Assembly: GCF_002846395.1 (NCBI RefSeq)
Contig: NZ_PJMU01000002.1
Span: 186,001 to 250,000, forward strand
DNA: 64,000 nucleotides
Direction of reading: 5' to 3'
DNA from: Pontibacter ramchanderi
GTDB lineage: Bacteria; Bacteroidota; Bacteroidia; Cytophagales; Hymenobacteraceae
Numbering within the stretch: position 1 is the stretch's first letter; each line of letters opens with the position of its first letter. The notes beneath the pieces were generated by a model. It did not search any database, was not told the DNA's origin, and saw only the letters and a program-made list of their open reading frames with translations. Below are positions 52,579 through 62,266 of the stretch, in pieces. The translations under genes and the position numbers were made by a program.

Positions 52579-53289
52579 AAATTCCCTCAGGTTTACCAAC
52601 CTATCTCCTTTCCAAACAGGCAGCACGCTGTATGTGTCGTGCTGGAGGCAGAACTCGATGTCTTTGTGGATCTCCAGGTTTTCGAGGCGGCGCACGTGGG
52701 AGGACTGGCGGAGGAAGGTAACCATGTCGCTTTTGGCGGCGTGGTACAGGTATAGCGAGGCCAGGGTGGCGTCGTTCTCGAATGCAAACTCCCCGTGTAG
52801 CCGCTCAGCCAGGGCCCCGGCAAAGAGCGTGTCTTCGAGGTTAAACTTACCTTTCCAGCCGGCGCATACTACCAGTACATCCAGTTGCAGATCGCGCAGG
52901 TGCTGCGCCACAGCCTCCAGGTTCAGGAAAGCACCCACCACAATCTCGGCCGCGGCTTCGGATAGACGGATGGCCCGGGTGCCGTTGGTAGTCGTAATGG
53001 CCACCGTGCGGCCCTGTACCTGCCCGTTCATGTAGGCAAAGGGCGAGTTACCCAGATCGAAGCCTTCAGCCTTAATGCCATTGCGCTCCGCCGCCGTCAG
53101 ACAGCCCTGCTCGGCGTAACTGCGGCACTCCTCGAGTTGCATAACAGGTATAATATCAGTGGCTCCGTGCGCAAAGGCTGTCACCATAGTAGAGGTCGCC
53201 CGCAGAATATCCACAGCCACCACCGCCTTTCCCTCCAGTTCGTACAGGTGCAGCAGCTCGGGGCTGTAGCACACATCTATGCTTGGCAT
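52561..53289 (-). CDS. comB: ComB family, 2-phosphosulfolactate phosphatase-like
   Basis: The 242-residue protein has the ComB signatures VVAVDILRATSTMVTAF near the N-terminus, DLGNSPFAY and TTNGTRAI. In methanogens ComB makes sulfolactate for coenzyme M. In Bacteroidota the role is not established; a link to sulfonolipid precursors is speculation. The C-terminus is encoded by an AGTT-type repeat, which may have altered the original end. It lies 87 bases downstream of gcvT on the same strand, with a 13-bp inverted repeat between them. Confidence 0.85.
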   Translation of the reverse strand: MPSIDVCYSPELLHLYELEGKAVVAVDILRATSTMVTAFAHGATDIIPVMQLEECRSYAEQGCLTAAERNGIKAEGFDLGNSPFAYMNGQVQGRTVAITTTNGTRAIRLSEAAAEIVVGAFLNLEAVAQHLRDLQLDVLVVCAGWKGKFNLEDTLFAGALAERLHGEFAFENDATLASLYLYHAAKSDMVTFLRQSSHVRRLENLEIHKDIEFCLQHDTYSVLPVWKGDRLVNLREFKSLGV

Positions 53290-53310
53290 GTATTAATTGT
53301 TGATAGTTAT

Positions 53311-53372
53311 ATTGTTGATTGTTGATCATTAAAAATGTCCGGTCCTGCGAACAACAATTAACAATCAACAAT
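53311..53372. repeat. 13-bp inverted repeat between gcvT and comB
   Basis: ATTGTTGATTGTT (53311-53323) is perfectly complementary to AACAATCAACAAT (53360-53372), within AT-rich (ATTGTTG)n-like DNA. It could act as a weak terminator for gcvT. Confidence 0.6.
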
Positions 53373-53376
53373 CAAG

Positions 53377-54465
53377 CTATTTTTTCACAAACGGCAGCTT
53401 CACTACCTGGCCTTTCATGTCTTTGTTGCGCACGCGTACGAACACTTCGGTACCCGGCTTGCTGTGTTCTGTTTGCACGTAGCCCATGCCGATGCCTTTG
53501 CCCAAAGATGGCGACATAGTGCCTGACGTCACCTCGCCTATCTTCTCGCCCTCGGCGTTCACGATCTCGTAGTGCGATCTAGGTATAGCTTTCTCCAGCA
53601 TCTCAAAACCAACCAGCTTTTTGGTTACGCCAGCCGCCTTCTGCTCTTTCAGGCTCTCGGCGTTCACAAAGTCCTTGTCGAACTTGGTGATCCAGCCCAG
53701 GCCGGCCTCCAGTGGCGAAGTGCTATCGTCGATGTCGTTGCCGTAGAGGCAGAAGCCCATCTCCAGACGCAGCGTGTCGCGGGCACCCAAACCGATTGGC
53801 TTAATGCCCTGCTCCTTGCCGGCTTCCATGATGGCATGGAATACCTTCTCAGCATCCTCGTTCTTCACATAAATCTCGAATCCACCGGAACCGGTATAGC
53901 CTGTGGCAGAGAGTATAACATCAGGCACACCGGCAAACTCACCTTTCTCGAAGGTATAGTACACCATGCTGGCCAGGTCTACGGAAGTGAGTGACTGTAG
54001 CGCTTCCACCGTCTTAGGTCCCTGCACGGCAAACAGCGACATTTCATCCGAAATGTTTTGCAGCTCCGCACCTTTGGTGTTGTACTTGTTCACCCAGGCC
54101 CAGTCTTTGTCGATGTTTGAGGCGTTCACCACCAGCATGTACTCGTTTTCGGCCATGCAGTAAACCAGCAGATCGTCCACAATGCCGCCCTCCTCGTTGG
54201 GGAAGCAGGAGTACTGAATTTTGCCGGGGGTCAGCTTAGAGGCATCGTTCGTAGTGATGCGCTGGATCAGGTCTAGCGCCTCAGGGCCTTTCACCAGGAA
54301 TTCGCCCATGTGCGACACGTCAAATATACCTACCGCATTGCGCACGGTGTTGTGCTCCTCCAGATCAGATGAGTAGCGCACCGGCATGTTATACCCTGCA
54401 AAAGGCACCATCTTCGCTCCCAGCGACTCGTGCACATCATTCAAAGCTATTTTCTTCAGTTCCAT
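53377..54465 (-). CDS. gcvT: Glycine cleavage system T protein (aminomethyltransferase)
   Basis: The 362-residue protein has the GcvT signatures [34 protein letters not shown] and [12 protein letters not shown]. It transfers the methylene group of glycine to tetrahydrofolate and releases ammonia. The other gcv genes are not in the window. Five GGTATA motifs lie within the gene. Confidence 0.96.
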   Translation of the reverse strand: MELKKIALNDVHESLGAKMVPFAGYNMPVRYSSDLEEHNTVRNAVGIFDVSHMGEFLVKGPEALDLIQRITTNDASKLTPGKIQYSCFPNEEGGIVDDLLVYCMAENEYMLVVNASNIDKDWAWVNKYNTKGAELQNISDEMSLFAVQGPKTVEALQSLTSVDLASMVYYTFEKGEFAGVPDVILSATGYTGSGGFEIYVKNEDAEKVFHAIMEAGKEQGIKPIGLGARDTLRLEMGFCLYGNDIDDSTSPLEAGLGWITKFDKDFVNAESLKEQKAAGVTKKLVGFEMLEKAIPRSHYEIVNAEGEKIGEVTSGTMSPSLGKGIGMGYVQTEHSKPGTEVFVRVRNKDMKGQVVKLPFVKK

Positions 54466-54872
54466 ATCAGATTTGATTGCTAATAAAGTAGATGCCCAAA
54501 ATTAAGTAAAATAAAACCGCTTCCTAAATTTATGTCAGAACAAGATTGGCGTTGGCGCCCCATGTTTTACCGGCAGGTTTTACAGGTGCTGACCAGCGTC
54601 AGATTTTTATCCACACTCTGGTGTGCATAACCTTGCAGAGGCCGGTGCGTAAACCAACCCGTCACTTTTTTAGCCAAAAGGATCCCATGCCATTTTTCAC
54701 TTTTAACTGCTTCGCGCACCAAAATCGTGTGCCTGCCTATTGTTTGCCCAAGTCGCCGGGTACCACGTCTTTTGTCCTGGAATTTACTGGGCTTCGCGGC
54801 ATTTTTACTATCTTAGCAGGATATCGTCTGCCATTTCAAAAACTCTCTTCGGCGCGCACCAGATAATATTCC
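54466..54872. other. 407-base divergent spacer between gcvT and the histidine kinase
   Basis: No convincing gene is present; open frames here are short and lack family resemblance. It must hold promoters for both divergent genes. A small CACACTCTGGTGTG inverted repeat lies near 54612. Confidence 0.35.
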
Positions 54873-56342
54873 ATGAAGCTATCAACCAAGCTTTTTATCG
54901 GGTTTGTCCTGATTTCCCTGCTTTTTACCACGGTCGCTATTGTCAACTTCAGGCTGTCGGAGGACGTGATCGAGAACATGCGCTGGGTAAGCCGCTCTCA
55001 GATCGTTGTTCGAAACTCGGCCTCGCTGCAGCGTAACATCATCGACATGGAGTCGGGTTTGCGCGGCTACCTGCTGAATGGAAACGAAGTGTTTCTGGAG
55101 CCCTACCATGAGGCCAAACGCATCCTCCCCAGGCTGCGCGACGACGTGAGGAGCTATACCGCCTCAGAAAGCCAGCAGCAGAAACTCGATAAGATCATCA
55201 GTACGCACGATTACTGGATAGAGCAGTACGCCGAGCCACTCATTCAGATGAAGAGAAGCGACACCCTCGACTACTCCTCCCGCGCCTTCGACATGAAACT
55301 CGACACCCTGGTACTGGGCGAAAAAGTGTTGATGGACACCATCCGAACAGACTTCCGGGTGTTTAACGCGCACGAGTATACCTTGCGCGGAGAAAGAAAT
55401 GATCGCCTCAACACCAGTATCAATACTACAAGGCAGGTGTCCACCGTTCTTACCATACTGTCGGTGCTGCTGGGGCTTGGCTGGGCCTTATACATTACCC
55501 GTATCATCTCCAACCGCATCATGAAAATGGTGACGCTGGCCGATAAGATATCAAAAGGCGAGTACCAGACGCAGATCGTCGATACCTCCAAAGACGAACT
55601 GAGCCAGCTGTCGTACTCCCTGAACCGCATGTCGGCCACCATTGACGAGACGTTTACGGAGCTGGACCGCAAGAACAAAGAGCTCGACCAGTTTGCCTAT
55701 GTGGTGTCCCATGACCTGAAGGCGCCGCTGAGAGGTATAGAAGTGGCATCGCGCTGGGTGAAGGAAGACATGGGCCAGAACCTGCCCGACAACATAAAAG
55801 AGTATCTGATGATGATGCGCGTGCGCGTGCATCGGATGGAGAACCTGATAAACGGTATACTGGCCTTGGCCCGCGTGGACCGCAACAGCTACGTACAGGA
55901 AATGGTGGATGTGCACCAACTGCTGACCGAGGTGACGGACATGGCCTCGCCGCCAGAGGGCTTTACCATTACCATCGGCGCAGGCATGCCCCAGATCTAT
56001 ACCGAACGTGTGCATTTACACCAGGTATTCCTGAACCTGATCTCAAATGCCATTAAGTACCACAACCGCAAGGATGGCCGCATCGACATCACCTGCCAGG
56101 AGGCTGAGAACTTCTATACCTTCTCGGTGTCAGATGATGGGCCAGGTATAGAACCAGAGTACCACGAGCGCATTTTCGTGATTTTCCAGACGCTACAGGA
56201 GCGCGATGCCGTGGAGAGTACAGGCGTGGGACTAGCCATCGTGAAAAAGATTGTGGAGCACCATGGCGGCAACATTTGGGTAGCCTCCAGCCCTGGCCAA
56301 GGGGCAACATTCAGTTTTACTTGGCCTAAAAATCAGGCATAA
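54873..56342 (+). CDS. Sensor histidine kinase with CHASE3-type input domain
   Basis: The 489-residue protein has membrane helix 1 (about 7-27) and a periplasmic helical bundle (about 30-185; DMESGLRGYLLNG is typical of CHASE3). Helix 2 (about 192-210), a HAMP-like linker, and the HisKA domain with H280 (VVSHDLKAPLRGIE) follow. The HATPase domain has NLISNAIKYHN, DDGPGIEPEYHERIF and TGVGLAIVKKI. It is followed by a receiver protein gene 46 bases downstream. The signal is unknown; Rcp1-type partners relay phosphate in such pairs. Confidence 0.9.
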   Translation: MKLSTKLFIGFVLISLLFTTVAIVNFRLSEDVIENMRWVSRSQIVVRNSASLQRNIIDMESGLRGYLLNGNEVFLEPYHEAKRILPRLRDDVRSYTASESQQQKLDKIISTHDYWIEQYAEPLIQMKRSDTLDYSSRAFDMKLDTLVLGEKVLMDTIRTDFRVFNAHEYTLRGERNDRLNTSINTTRQVSTVLTILSVLLGLGWALYITRIISNRIMKMVTLADKISKGEYQTQIVDTSKDELSQLSYSLNRMSATIDETFTELDRKNKELDQFAYVVSHDLKAPLRGIEVASRWVKEDMGQNLPDNIKEYLMMMRVRVHRMENLINGILALARVDRNSYVQEMVDVHQLLTEVTDMASPPEGFTITIGAGMPQIYTERVHLHQVFLNLISNAIKYHNRKDGRIDITCQEAENFYTFSVSDDGPGIEPEYHERIFVIFQTLQERDAVESTGVGLAIVKKIVEHHGGNIWVASSPGQGATFSFTWPKNQA

Positions 56343-56357
56343 TTGAAATAATTATAC

Positions 56358-56365
56358 TAATTTTG
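56358..56365 (+). promoter_or_regulatory. Candidate -7 box ahead of the response regulator gene
   Basis: TAATTTTG matches TAnnTTTG, 23 bases before the ATG at 56389. It may allow separate expression from the kinase. Confidence 0.4.
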
Positions 56366-56388
56366 ATTATCGACTTTCAAGAAGTGCT

Positions 56389-56823
56389 ATGATAAATAAA
56401 GACGTTAATATCCTTTTAGTAGAAGATGACTATCTGGATATTATGAATGTAGAACGCGAACTTAAGAAAATAGGCATTACACACCCGACACACGTAGCCC
56501 GCAACGGCCGTGAGGCGCTTGACATGCTGCGCGGAAGCGGCGTGCCTAAAATATCCCCTGCTCCCAGTGTCATCCTGCTTGATATCAACATGCCGCGCAT
56601 GAACGGGCTGGAGTTTTTGGCCGAACTGCGCCACGAGCCGGAATTCAGCCACATCCCGGTTTTTATCATGACCACCTCCAACGAAGAGACAGACCGGATG
56701 GCTGCTCAGAAACTGAACGTAGCGGGCTACATCGTGAAGCCTATGAGCTTTGATAACTTCGAAGCCAGTCCGTCTTCCCTCGACAACTTCACGCTTTTCC
56801 TGGACCTCATCAAACTGAAATAG
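56389..56823 (+). CDS. Single-domain response regulator (Rcp1-like)
   Basis: The 144-residue receiver-only protein has the acidic pocket LLVEDDYLD, phosphoacceptor D65 in VILLDINMPRMNG, conserved Thr in FIMTTSNEE and Lys in YIVKPM. The long linkers after strands match the Rcp1 subgroup, which pairs with phytochrome-like and CHASE-type kinases. It lacks an output domain, so it acts by protein interaction or phosphorelay with the upstream kinase. Confidence 0.92.
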   Translation: MINKDVNILLVEDDYLDIMNVERELKKIGITHPTHVARNGREALDMLRGSGVPKISPAPSVILLDINMPRMNGLEFLAELRHEPEFSHIPVFIMTTSNEETDRMAAQKLNVAGYIVKPMSFDNFEASPSSLDNFTLFLDLIKLK

Positions 56824-56829
56824 GCTTCC

Positions 56830-57447
56830 CTATTTATTTTTTTCAGGAAACAACGACAACTGCTCCTCTGACAGCAGCCTGAACGACAGGCGGTGGTGTT
56901 GCGTGGTTCCGTACTGCGCAATGCTGTTGCGGTGCTCCTTGGTGGGGTACCCTGCGTTTCGCTCCCAGCCGTAAGCACTGTGTTCTCTGGCCAGCGCACA
57001 CATCAGTTCATCGCGGTGGGTTTTAGCCAGTACCGAGGCTGCCGCTATTGACAGGTACTTCCCATCCCCCTTCACGATACAGGTATGGCCTAGCTCTCCG
57101 TATCCCTTAAAACGGTTACCATCTACGATCAGGTACTCCGGTACCACACCAAGGCCGGCTATGGCACGGTGCATGGCCAGGTAAGTCGCCTGCAAAATGT
57201 TGATCTGATCAATTTCAGCAGGGCTTGCCTCTCCTATGGCCCAGGCAACAGCATCACGCACTATGTCTACCCGCAATTGCAGTCTTTGCTTGTGGTTTAG
57301 CTGCTTAGAGTCGTTCAGTAAAGTATGGCTATAGTCTGGCGGCAGTATAACGGCTGCGGCCACAACGGGGCCTGCCAGGCAGCCGCGGCCCGCCTCGTCT
57401 ATACCTGCTTCCAGGGTATAGCCGCTGTAGTTGGGGAGTAGGTTCAT
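56830..57447 (-). CDS. rnhB: Ribonuclease HII
   Basis: The 205-residue protein has the catalytic start [28 protein letters not shown], and LIVDGNRF with the third acidic residue. It cleaves RNA in RNA-DNA hybrids and removes misincorporated ribonucleotides. It is convergent with the response regulator gene with a 6-base gap. Confidence 0.96.
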   Translation of the reverse strand: MNLLPNYSGYTLEAGIDEAGRGCLAGPVVAAAVILPPDYSHTLLNDSKQLNHKQRLQLRVDIVRDAVAWAIGEASPAEIDQINILQATYLAMHRAIAGLGVVPEYLIVDGNRFKGYGELGHTCIVKGDGKYLSIAAASVLAKTHRDELMCALAREHSAYGWERNAGYPTKEHRNSIAQYGTTQHHRLSFRLLSEEQLSLFPEKNK

Positions 57448-57483
57448 GATATGAAGCGAAGTTCAGCGCATCAAAAGTAAAAC

Positions 57484-57520
57484 AAAAAGCCCTGCCAGCA
57501 TTAGCTGGCAGGGCTTTTTT
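57484..57520 (-). terminator. Terminator of the susC-susD unit
   Basis: AAAAAGCCCTGCCAGC pairs with GCTGGCAGGGCTTTTT across a short loop, just downstream of the SusD stop on the minus strand. Confidence 0.92.
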
Positions 57521-57541
57521 AATCTATACTAGCCGCTGGGC

Positions 57542-59122
57542 TTAATATCCAGGGTTCTGCTGTGCAGCTAACACAGGGTTAGAAGCAACCTCAGAAACCG
57601 GAATTGGCCAGATGAAGCGGAAGTCGTCGTAAGGAATGAAAGGTATAGTAGCAGCCGGGAACGTACCGCTTGCCGCATTGTACTGCGGAATGTGGTTAGA
57701 CGTAGAGGCTACCTTAGCAGGTATACCAGCCGGGCCAAACTTACCTTCTTTTGCCAGACGGTGGATGTCTTTCCAACGCATACCTTCGCCCAGGAACTCA
57801 ATACGGCGCTCGTTTACGATGGCCTGAGTTAAAGCGTCGCCAGAAAGGCCACTGTAGGTTTGGTCAGTAGAACGGCCACGAACTGCATTAAGCAGGTCCA
57901 GCGCTCTGCCGCTGTTGCCTAGTCTTGACTCAGCCTCCGCTACGTTCAGCAACACCTCAGCATAACGAATGATTGGTGACCAGTCCGTCTGCGTTTGAGG
58001 GTCTCTGTACTTTCTGGTGAAGATCGCACGTGAAGTAGTGGTGATGATCTGACGGCGGGCGTCGTTTGCTGGCCAGAAAGCTGCGTTCCAGATAAGCGGG
58101 CTGATAGCTACCAGACCACGACCACCTGTACCTGCAAAATACATCTGTCCTAAAGAGCCGTTCACACTGGCGTTGTCGTTAGCCGTGTTCATGAACGAGA
58201 AGATAGACTCAGAGTTGCTGGAGTTGCTGGCCCAAGGAGCATCCGGAGAAGCTGTAAGAGCGTAGCCACCGATTGGACTTGTGAAAGTCGTAGTACCAGT
58301 GATCAGCTTGTTGCCTTCTGTCACTACGCCTTGCCAGTCACGCATGTGCAATTTCACGCGCGACTTAAGCGCAATAGCAGCACCTTTTGTAGCTCTGGAA
58401 ATTTTAGCACCAGCTGCACGGGTCTCCGGCAGGTTAGTCTCAGCATAATCCAGGTCAGCCAGGATGGCATCATATCCTTCTTTCACTGTATTTCTACCTT
58501 GCTGTCTTGCCTCTTCTACACGAGCCGGAGTGTTTACCGGAATCGTTCTGATCGGAACACCAGGGTGAGAAGCGTCGGCAGTGTGATTGTAAGGTCGCGC
58601 AAAGTGCACCAACAACTCGTGGTTAGAAAGGGCACGCAGCATACGAACTTCACCCAGGTAAGCATTGCCTACTTCAGGCGTAATCAATCCGTCCGCCACG
58701 GCTTTCTCCACACCCTCAATTACAATGTTTGCCTTGTTGATAACTGAGTAAAGTGTTTCGAAGTGGTACACGTTGTTGGCAGATGCCGCGTTGTAAGTAG
58801 AACCGTACGTGATAGCGTAGAACGCCTCCAGGTTCAGCATGTCCTCACCACGGTTATCGCCTTGCTCTACGTGCGCAGCGCCAAACGGATAACCACGCAC
58901 AGCACCACCAGCATAAAAGCCAGATTGGGCAGCATCGTACACACCGGCTACAGCCAGTTCTACACGCTCAGGAGTTGTAAAAGCACTTGCTTCAGTCAGA
59001 CGGTCAAATGGATCCAGCTCCACTACGTCTTTCTCGCACGAAGTCAGCATCAGGGAGAAGCACACCGCAGGGGCGAGCAACGCTAACTTCAGTTTATTTT
59101 TGATGAATGATCTATTTTTCAT
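57542..59122 (-). CDS. RagB/SusD family nutrient uptake lipoprotein
   Basis: The 526-residue outer-membrane lipoprotein has a lipobox (LMLTSC), the N-terminal SusD-like segment LDPFDRLTEASAF, TPR-like helices (EVRMLRALSNHELLVHF) and the C-terminal RagB signature (ERRIEFLGEGMRWKDIHRLA). It forms the lid of a SusC-D transporter. It is 18 bases downstream of the susC gene on the same strand and ends at a strong terminator. The substrate (glycan or peptide) cannot be told; no glycoside hydrolase or protease lies nearby. Confidence 0.95.
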   Translation of the reverse strand: MKNRSFIKNKLKLALLAPAVCFSLMLTSCEKDVVELDPFDRLTEASAFTTPERVELAVAGVYDAAQSGFYAGGAVRGYPFGAAHVEQGDNRGEDMLNLEAFYAITYGSTYNAASANNVYHFETLYSVINKANIVIEGVEKAVADGLITPEVGNAYLGEVRMLRALSNHELLVHFARPYNHTADASHPGVPIRTIPVNTPARVEEARQQGRNTVKEGYDAILADLDYAETNLPETRAAGAKISRATKGAAIALKSRVKLHMRDWQGVVTEGNKLITGTTTFTSPIGGYALTASPDAPWASNSSNSESIFSFMNTANDNASVNGSLGQMYFAGTGGRGLVAISPLIWNAAFWPANDARRQIITTTSRAIFTRKYRDPQTQTDWSPIIRYAEVLLNVAEAESRLGNSGRALDLLNAVRGRSTDQTYSGLSGDALTQAIVNERRIEFLGEGMRWKDIHRLAKEGKFGPAGIPAKVASTSNHIPQYNAASGTFPAATIPFIPYDDFRFIWPIPVSEVASNPVLAAQQNPGY

Positions 59123-59140
59123 TTTAAGGGAATTAAGAAA

Positions 59141-62100
59141 TTAGAAGCCAAGGTTTAAACCAACTGTGAATACACGCTGCTGCGGCTGTCCGTTGAAGTC
59201 AACACCCAGGTTGTTGTTGTTCAGGTTAGTGTAAGTTTCTGGATCAAGACCTGAGTAATCAGTGATCACGAATGCGTTCTGTACCTGAGCGTAAATTCTC
59301 AGACGGTCAACGCTAATGCGGTCAGACAGTGTCTTAGGCAGTGTGTAACCAAGTGACAGGTTGCTCACCTTCAGGAAGTTACCGCTCTCAACGAAACGTG
59401 AAGAAGCTTCACCGTTTGTGTTCATGAAGTTACCATAGTTGGCACCAGCAGCCAGTTTTGGCGTCTGGCCATCACCAGGGTTCTCAGGAGACTGCCATCT
59501 GCCCAGAATCTCGCGGCCGTTGTTTTCGAACGCCATTGTCAAAAGGTCCTGACGCGTACGGTTCATGATCTTGTTGCCGCCAGAGAAACGAACAAACACG
59601 TTAGCGTCGAAGTTACCCAGCTTGAAGGTGTTGTCGAAACCACCGAACCACTTAGGAAGTGTAGTACCCAGGATCACTTTGTCAGCAGATGACAGAGAAG
59701 ACTGAGCACCCAGTGCGTTCGGGTTAGCTGGATCATAACCGTAGTATACGTTAGCAGAACCACCGTTACCAGAGATGTTACCTTGTACCAGTGAGCCATC
59801 GGCTTTGCGGTAGATTGGGTTACCGTTTGCTCTGTTTACGCCTTCGAACTGGTAGCCATAGATTGAGTTGATAGACTCACCTTCACGGTGGATCGTGTAT
59901 TCAAATACGATGTCCTGACCGTCCACCAGTCCTTTTACTTCGTTGTTCTGCGTAGAGAAGTTGAAGTTAGAGTTCCAGCTGAAGTTAGACTTGTCGATTA
60001 CTGTACCAGAGATACCAATCTCGATACCGTCGTTGTCAACGCGACCGATGTTACGTGTGATGAAGTTGTTAGGCACACCCAGTGATGGAGGAGTTGGAGC
60101 CTGCAACACGATGTCAGAGTTGTTCTTCTTCCAGTAAGCCAGTTCTACGTTCAGGCGACCGTCGAACAAGCCCAGGTCAATACCAAAGTCAGTGATTTTC
60201 TGAGCTTCCCAACGCAGATCAGGGTTACCTGTGTTGTTGAAGGCGATACCGTTGAATGTACCGTACTGAGCAGCACCGAATGAACCCAGGTATGGATAGT
60301 TGCCAGGGATACCGATGTTACCTACCTCAGCCCAGCTACCACGCAGTCTCAGGTCAGAAATTACGCTAAGAGCAGATGAGTTCTTGAAGAATTCTTCTTC
60401 AGAGATTCTCCAGGCGGCAGACACGCCAGGGAAGTAACCCCAGCGGTTGTCTTCAGACAGCTTAGAAAGACCGTCAGCACGCATAGAAGCACCAATGTAG
60501 TACTTGCCAGCATAGTTATAGTTGAAACGACCCAGGTAAGAGGCAAGACCGTTTTCACTGATACCACCGAAAGCAAACTGGTTAGCGAAAGCACCTGACA
60601 CCAGGTTTTCGTTGAAGAAACGGTCAGAAAGACCTGTACCCTGTGCCTGGAAGAAGCTTGATCTTGTCTTGTTGTATTCCTGTACAGCAGTCACGTCCAG
60701 GTTATGCACCTCGTTGAATGACTTGTTGTAGCTCAGGATGTTCTGCCAGTTCCATGCTTTGATTGGAGAGTAAGCCTGTGAAACGATACCATTAGAACCC
60801 TGGCCGTCACCATGACGTGGATCGTTGAACAGGAAGTCATCTACCAATGTCAAGTCAGCACCCAACTGAGTTCTGAAACGCAGGTTGTCAACCAGTTTGA
60901 AATCCAGGAACACGTTACCCAGACCACGGTAAGTAGTTGCCTTACGTACGTTGTTATCCAACACGAAACGGATGTTTGGAATACCGTTGGCAATTGTACC
61001 TAAGTTTGGACCACGGCCAAGTGATCTTGGGTTGTCATTGTCGATGTTATAACCTGTTGGGTCGTTTGGATCAAGAGCAGGCACGTTAGGGTGCATACGG
61101 ATCACACCGAAGATGTTACCAGACAGGTTGTTAGAACCAGTAAGCGGACCAGAGTTGATCTGGTTTGTTAAACCGGCCTGCAAACCGAAATCAAGGAAGC
61201 TGGTTACTTTTGTCTGCAGGTTTGTGCGAACTGAGTAACGCTCCAGGCTGTTGGCACGGCCAATACCTTCCTGGTTTGAATAACCAAGAGAGAAGTAGTA
61301 GTTCGTCTTGTCGGTACCACCGCTGGCAGAGAAAGCGTGGCTGTGCTGGAAAGCAGTACGGAATACTTCTTTGTTCCAGTCAGTGTCTACATCACCCAAA
61401 ACAGCCGGAGAAGACTGGCCCAGGTTTGCATACTTTTCGTTTGTGATGTCAACGAACTCACGTGCGTTCAGCAGGTCGTGCAGCTCAATCGCTTTTGCAG
61501 AACCGGCCCAGCCGTCGTAAGAGAACTTAGCCTGGCCTGATTTACCACGCTTGGTTGTGATCAGGATAACACCGTTAGAGGCACGTGAACCGTAAACCGC
61601 TGTAGCAGCACCGTCCTTCAGGATCTCGAATGACTCGATATCGTTCGGGTTGATGTCAGCAAGGGCGTTAGAAGGCGTAAAGCCACCCAGGTTACCTGAG
61701 GTAGCAGGCACACCGTCGATTACGATAAGTGGCTGCGTGTTAGAAGAAATAGAGTTTACACCGCGGATGTTGATCTTTGGAGGCGCACCCAGGATACCGG
61801 ATGGCTGCGTGATCTGAACACCAGAAGCACGACCGGCCAGCTGCTGGTCAAAAGATGGCGTTGCCAAATTGGCAATAGTCTCACCCTTTACCTGTGCAAT
61901 AGAGCTGGTCACGTCTTTTTTCTGCTGTGTACCATAACCAACCACCACAACTTCGTCAAGTTGTCTCTGGTCGATCTCCAGTGTTACGTTAATAGTAGCT
62001 GCCGTACCGATAGCACGCTCAGTCGTTCTGTAACCCAGGAAGCGGAATACAAGTGTGTTGCCATCAGCCGGTACATTAATAGAATAGGTACCGTCTGCAC

Positions 62101-62266
62101 CGGTAGCCGTACCGGTGCTAGTGCCCTTTACAAGCACTGCAACACCAGGAAGGCCTTGGCCAGTCGACTGGTCTGTCACAGTACCCGTAACAGTTCTGCC
62201 CTGCGCCAATGCCTGTTGAAGCACGACGAATACCAGCGCAAAACTCAATAGTAGTAGTTTTTTCAT
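59141..62266 (-). CDS. SusC/RagA family TonB-linked outer-membrane transporter
   Basis: The 1041-residue protein has a signal peptide, an N-terminal carboxypeptidase-regulatory-like domain (TVTGTVTDQSTGQGLPGVAV), a TonB box region (DEVVVVGYGTQQKKDVTSS), a plug with GSRASNGVILITTKRG and a 22-strand-type barrel ending in LNLGF. With the SusD lipoprotein it imports a nutrient in a TonB-dependent way. No sigma/anti-sigma regulator lies next to it. It contains no GGTATA motif in 3.1 kb, in contrast to most genes here. A paralog lies divergently at 63312. Confidence 0.96.
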   Translation of the reverse strand: MKKLLLLSFALVFVVLQQALAQGRTVTGTVTDQSTGQGLPGVAVLVKGTSTGTATGADGTYSINVPADGNTLVFRFLGYRTTERAIGTAATINVTLEIDQRQLDEVVVVGYGTQQKKDVTSSIAQVKGETIANLATPSFDQQLAGRASGVQITQPSGILGAPPKINIRGVNSISSNTQPLIVIDGVPATSGNLGGFTPSNALADINPNDIESFEILKDGAATAVYGSRASNGVILITTKRGKSGQAKFSYDGWAGSAKAIELHDLLNAREFVDITNEKYANLGQSSPAVLGDVDTDWNKEVFRTAFQHSHAFSASGGTDKTNYYFSLGYSNQEGIGRANSLERYSVRTNLQTKVTSFLDFGLQAGLTNQINSGPLTGSNNLSGNIFGVIRMHPNVPALDPNDPTGYNIDNDNPRSLGRGPNLGTIANGIPNIRFVLDNNVRKATTYRGLGNVFLDFKLVDNLRFRTQLGADLTLVDDFLFNDPRHGDGQGSNGIVSQAYSPIKAWNWQNILSYNKSFNEVHNLDVTAVQEYNKTRSSFFQAQGTGLSDRFFNENLVSGAFANQFAFGGISENGLASYLGRFNYNYAGKYYIGASMRADGLSKLSEDNRWGYFPGVSAAWRISEEEFFKNSSALSVISDLRLRGSWAEVGNIGIPGNYPYLGSFGAAQYGTFNGIAFNNTGNPDLRWEAQKITDFGIDLGLFDGRLNVELAYWKKNNSDIVLQAPTPPSLGVPNNFITRNIGRVDNDGIEIGISGTVIDKSNFSWNSNFNFSTQNNEVKGLVDGQDIVFEYTIHREGESINSIYGYQFEGVNRANGNPIYRKADGSLVQGNISGNGGSANVYYGYDPANPNALGAQSSLSSADKVILGTTLPKWFGGFDNTFKLGNFDANVFVRFSGGNKIMNRTRQDLLTMAFENNGREILGRWQSPENPGDGQTPKLAAGANYGNFMNTNGEASSRFVESGNFLKVSNLSLGYTLPKTLSDRISVDRLRIYAQVQNAFVITDYSGLDPETYTNLNNNNLGVDFNGQPQQRVFTVGLNLGF

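Noticed and set aside
54546-54866. 106-codon frame upstream of the histidine kinase
   Set aside because: No domain, several rare codons, and it covers the likely promoter region.
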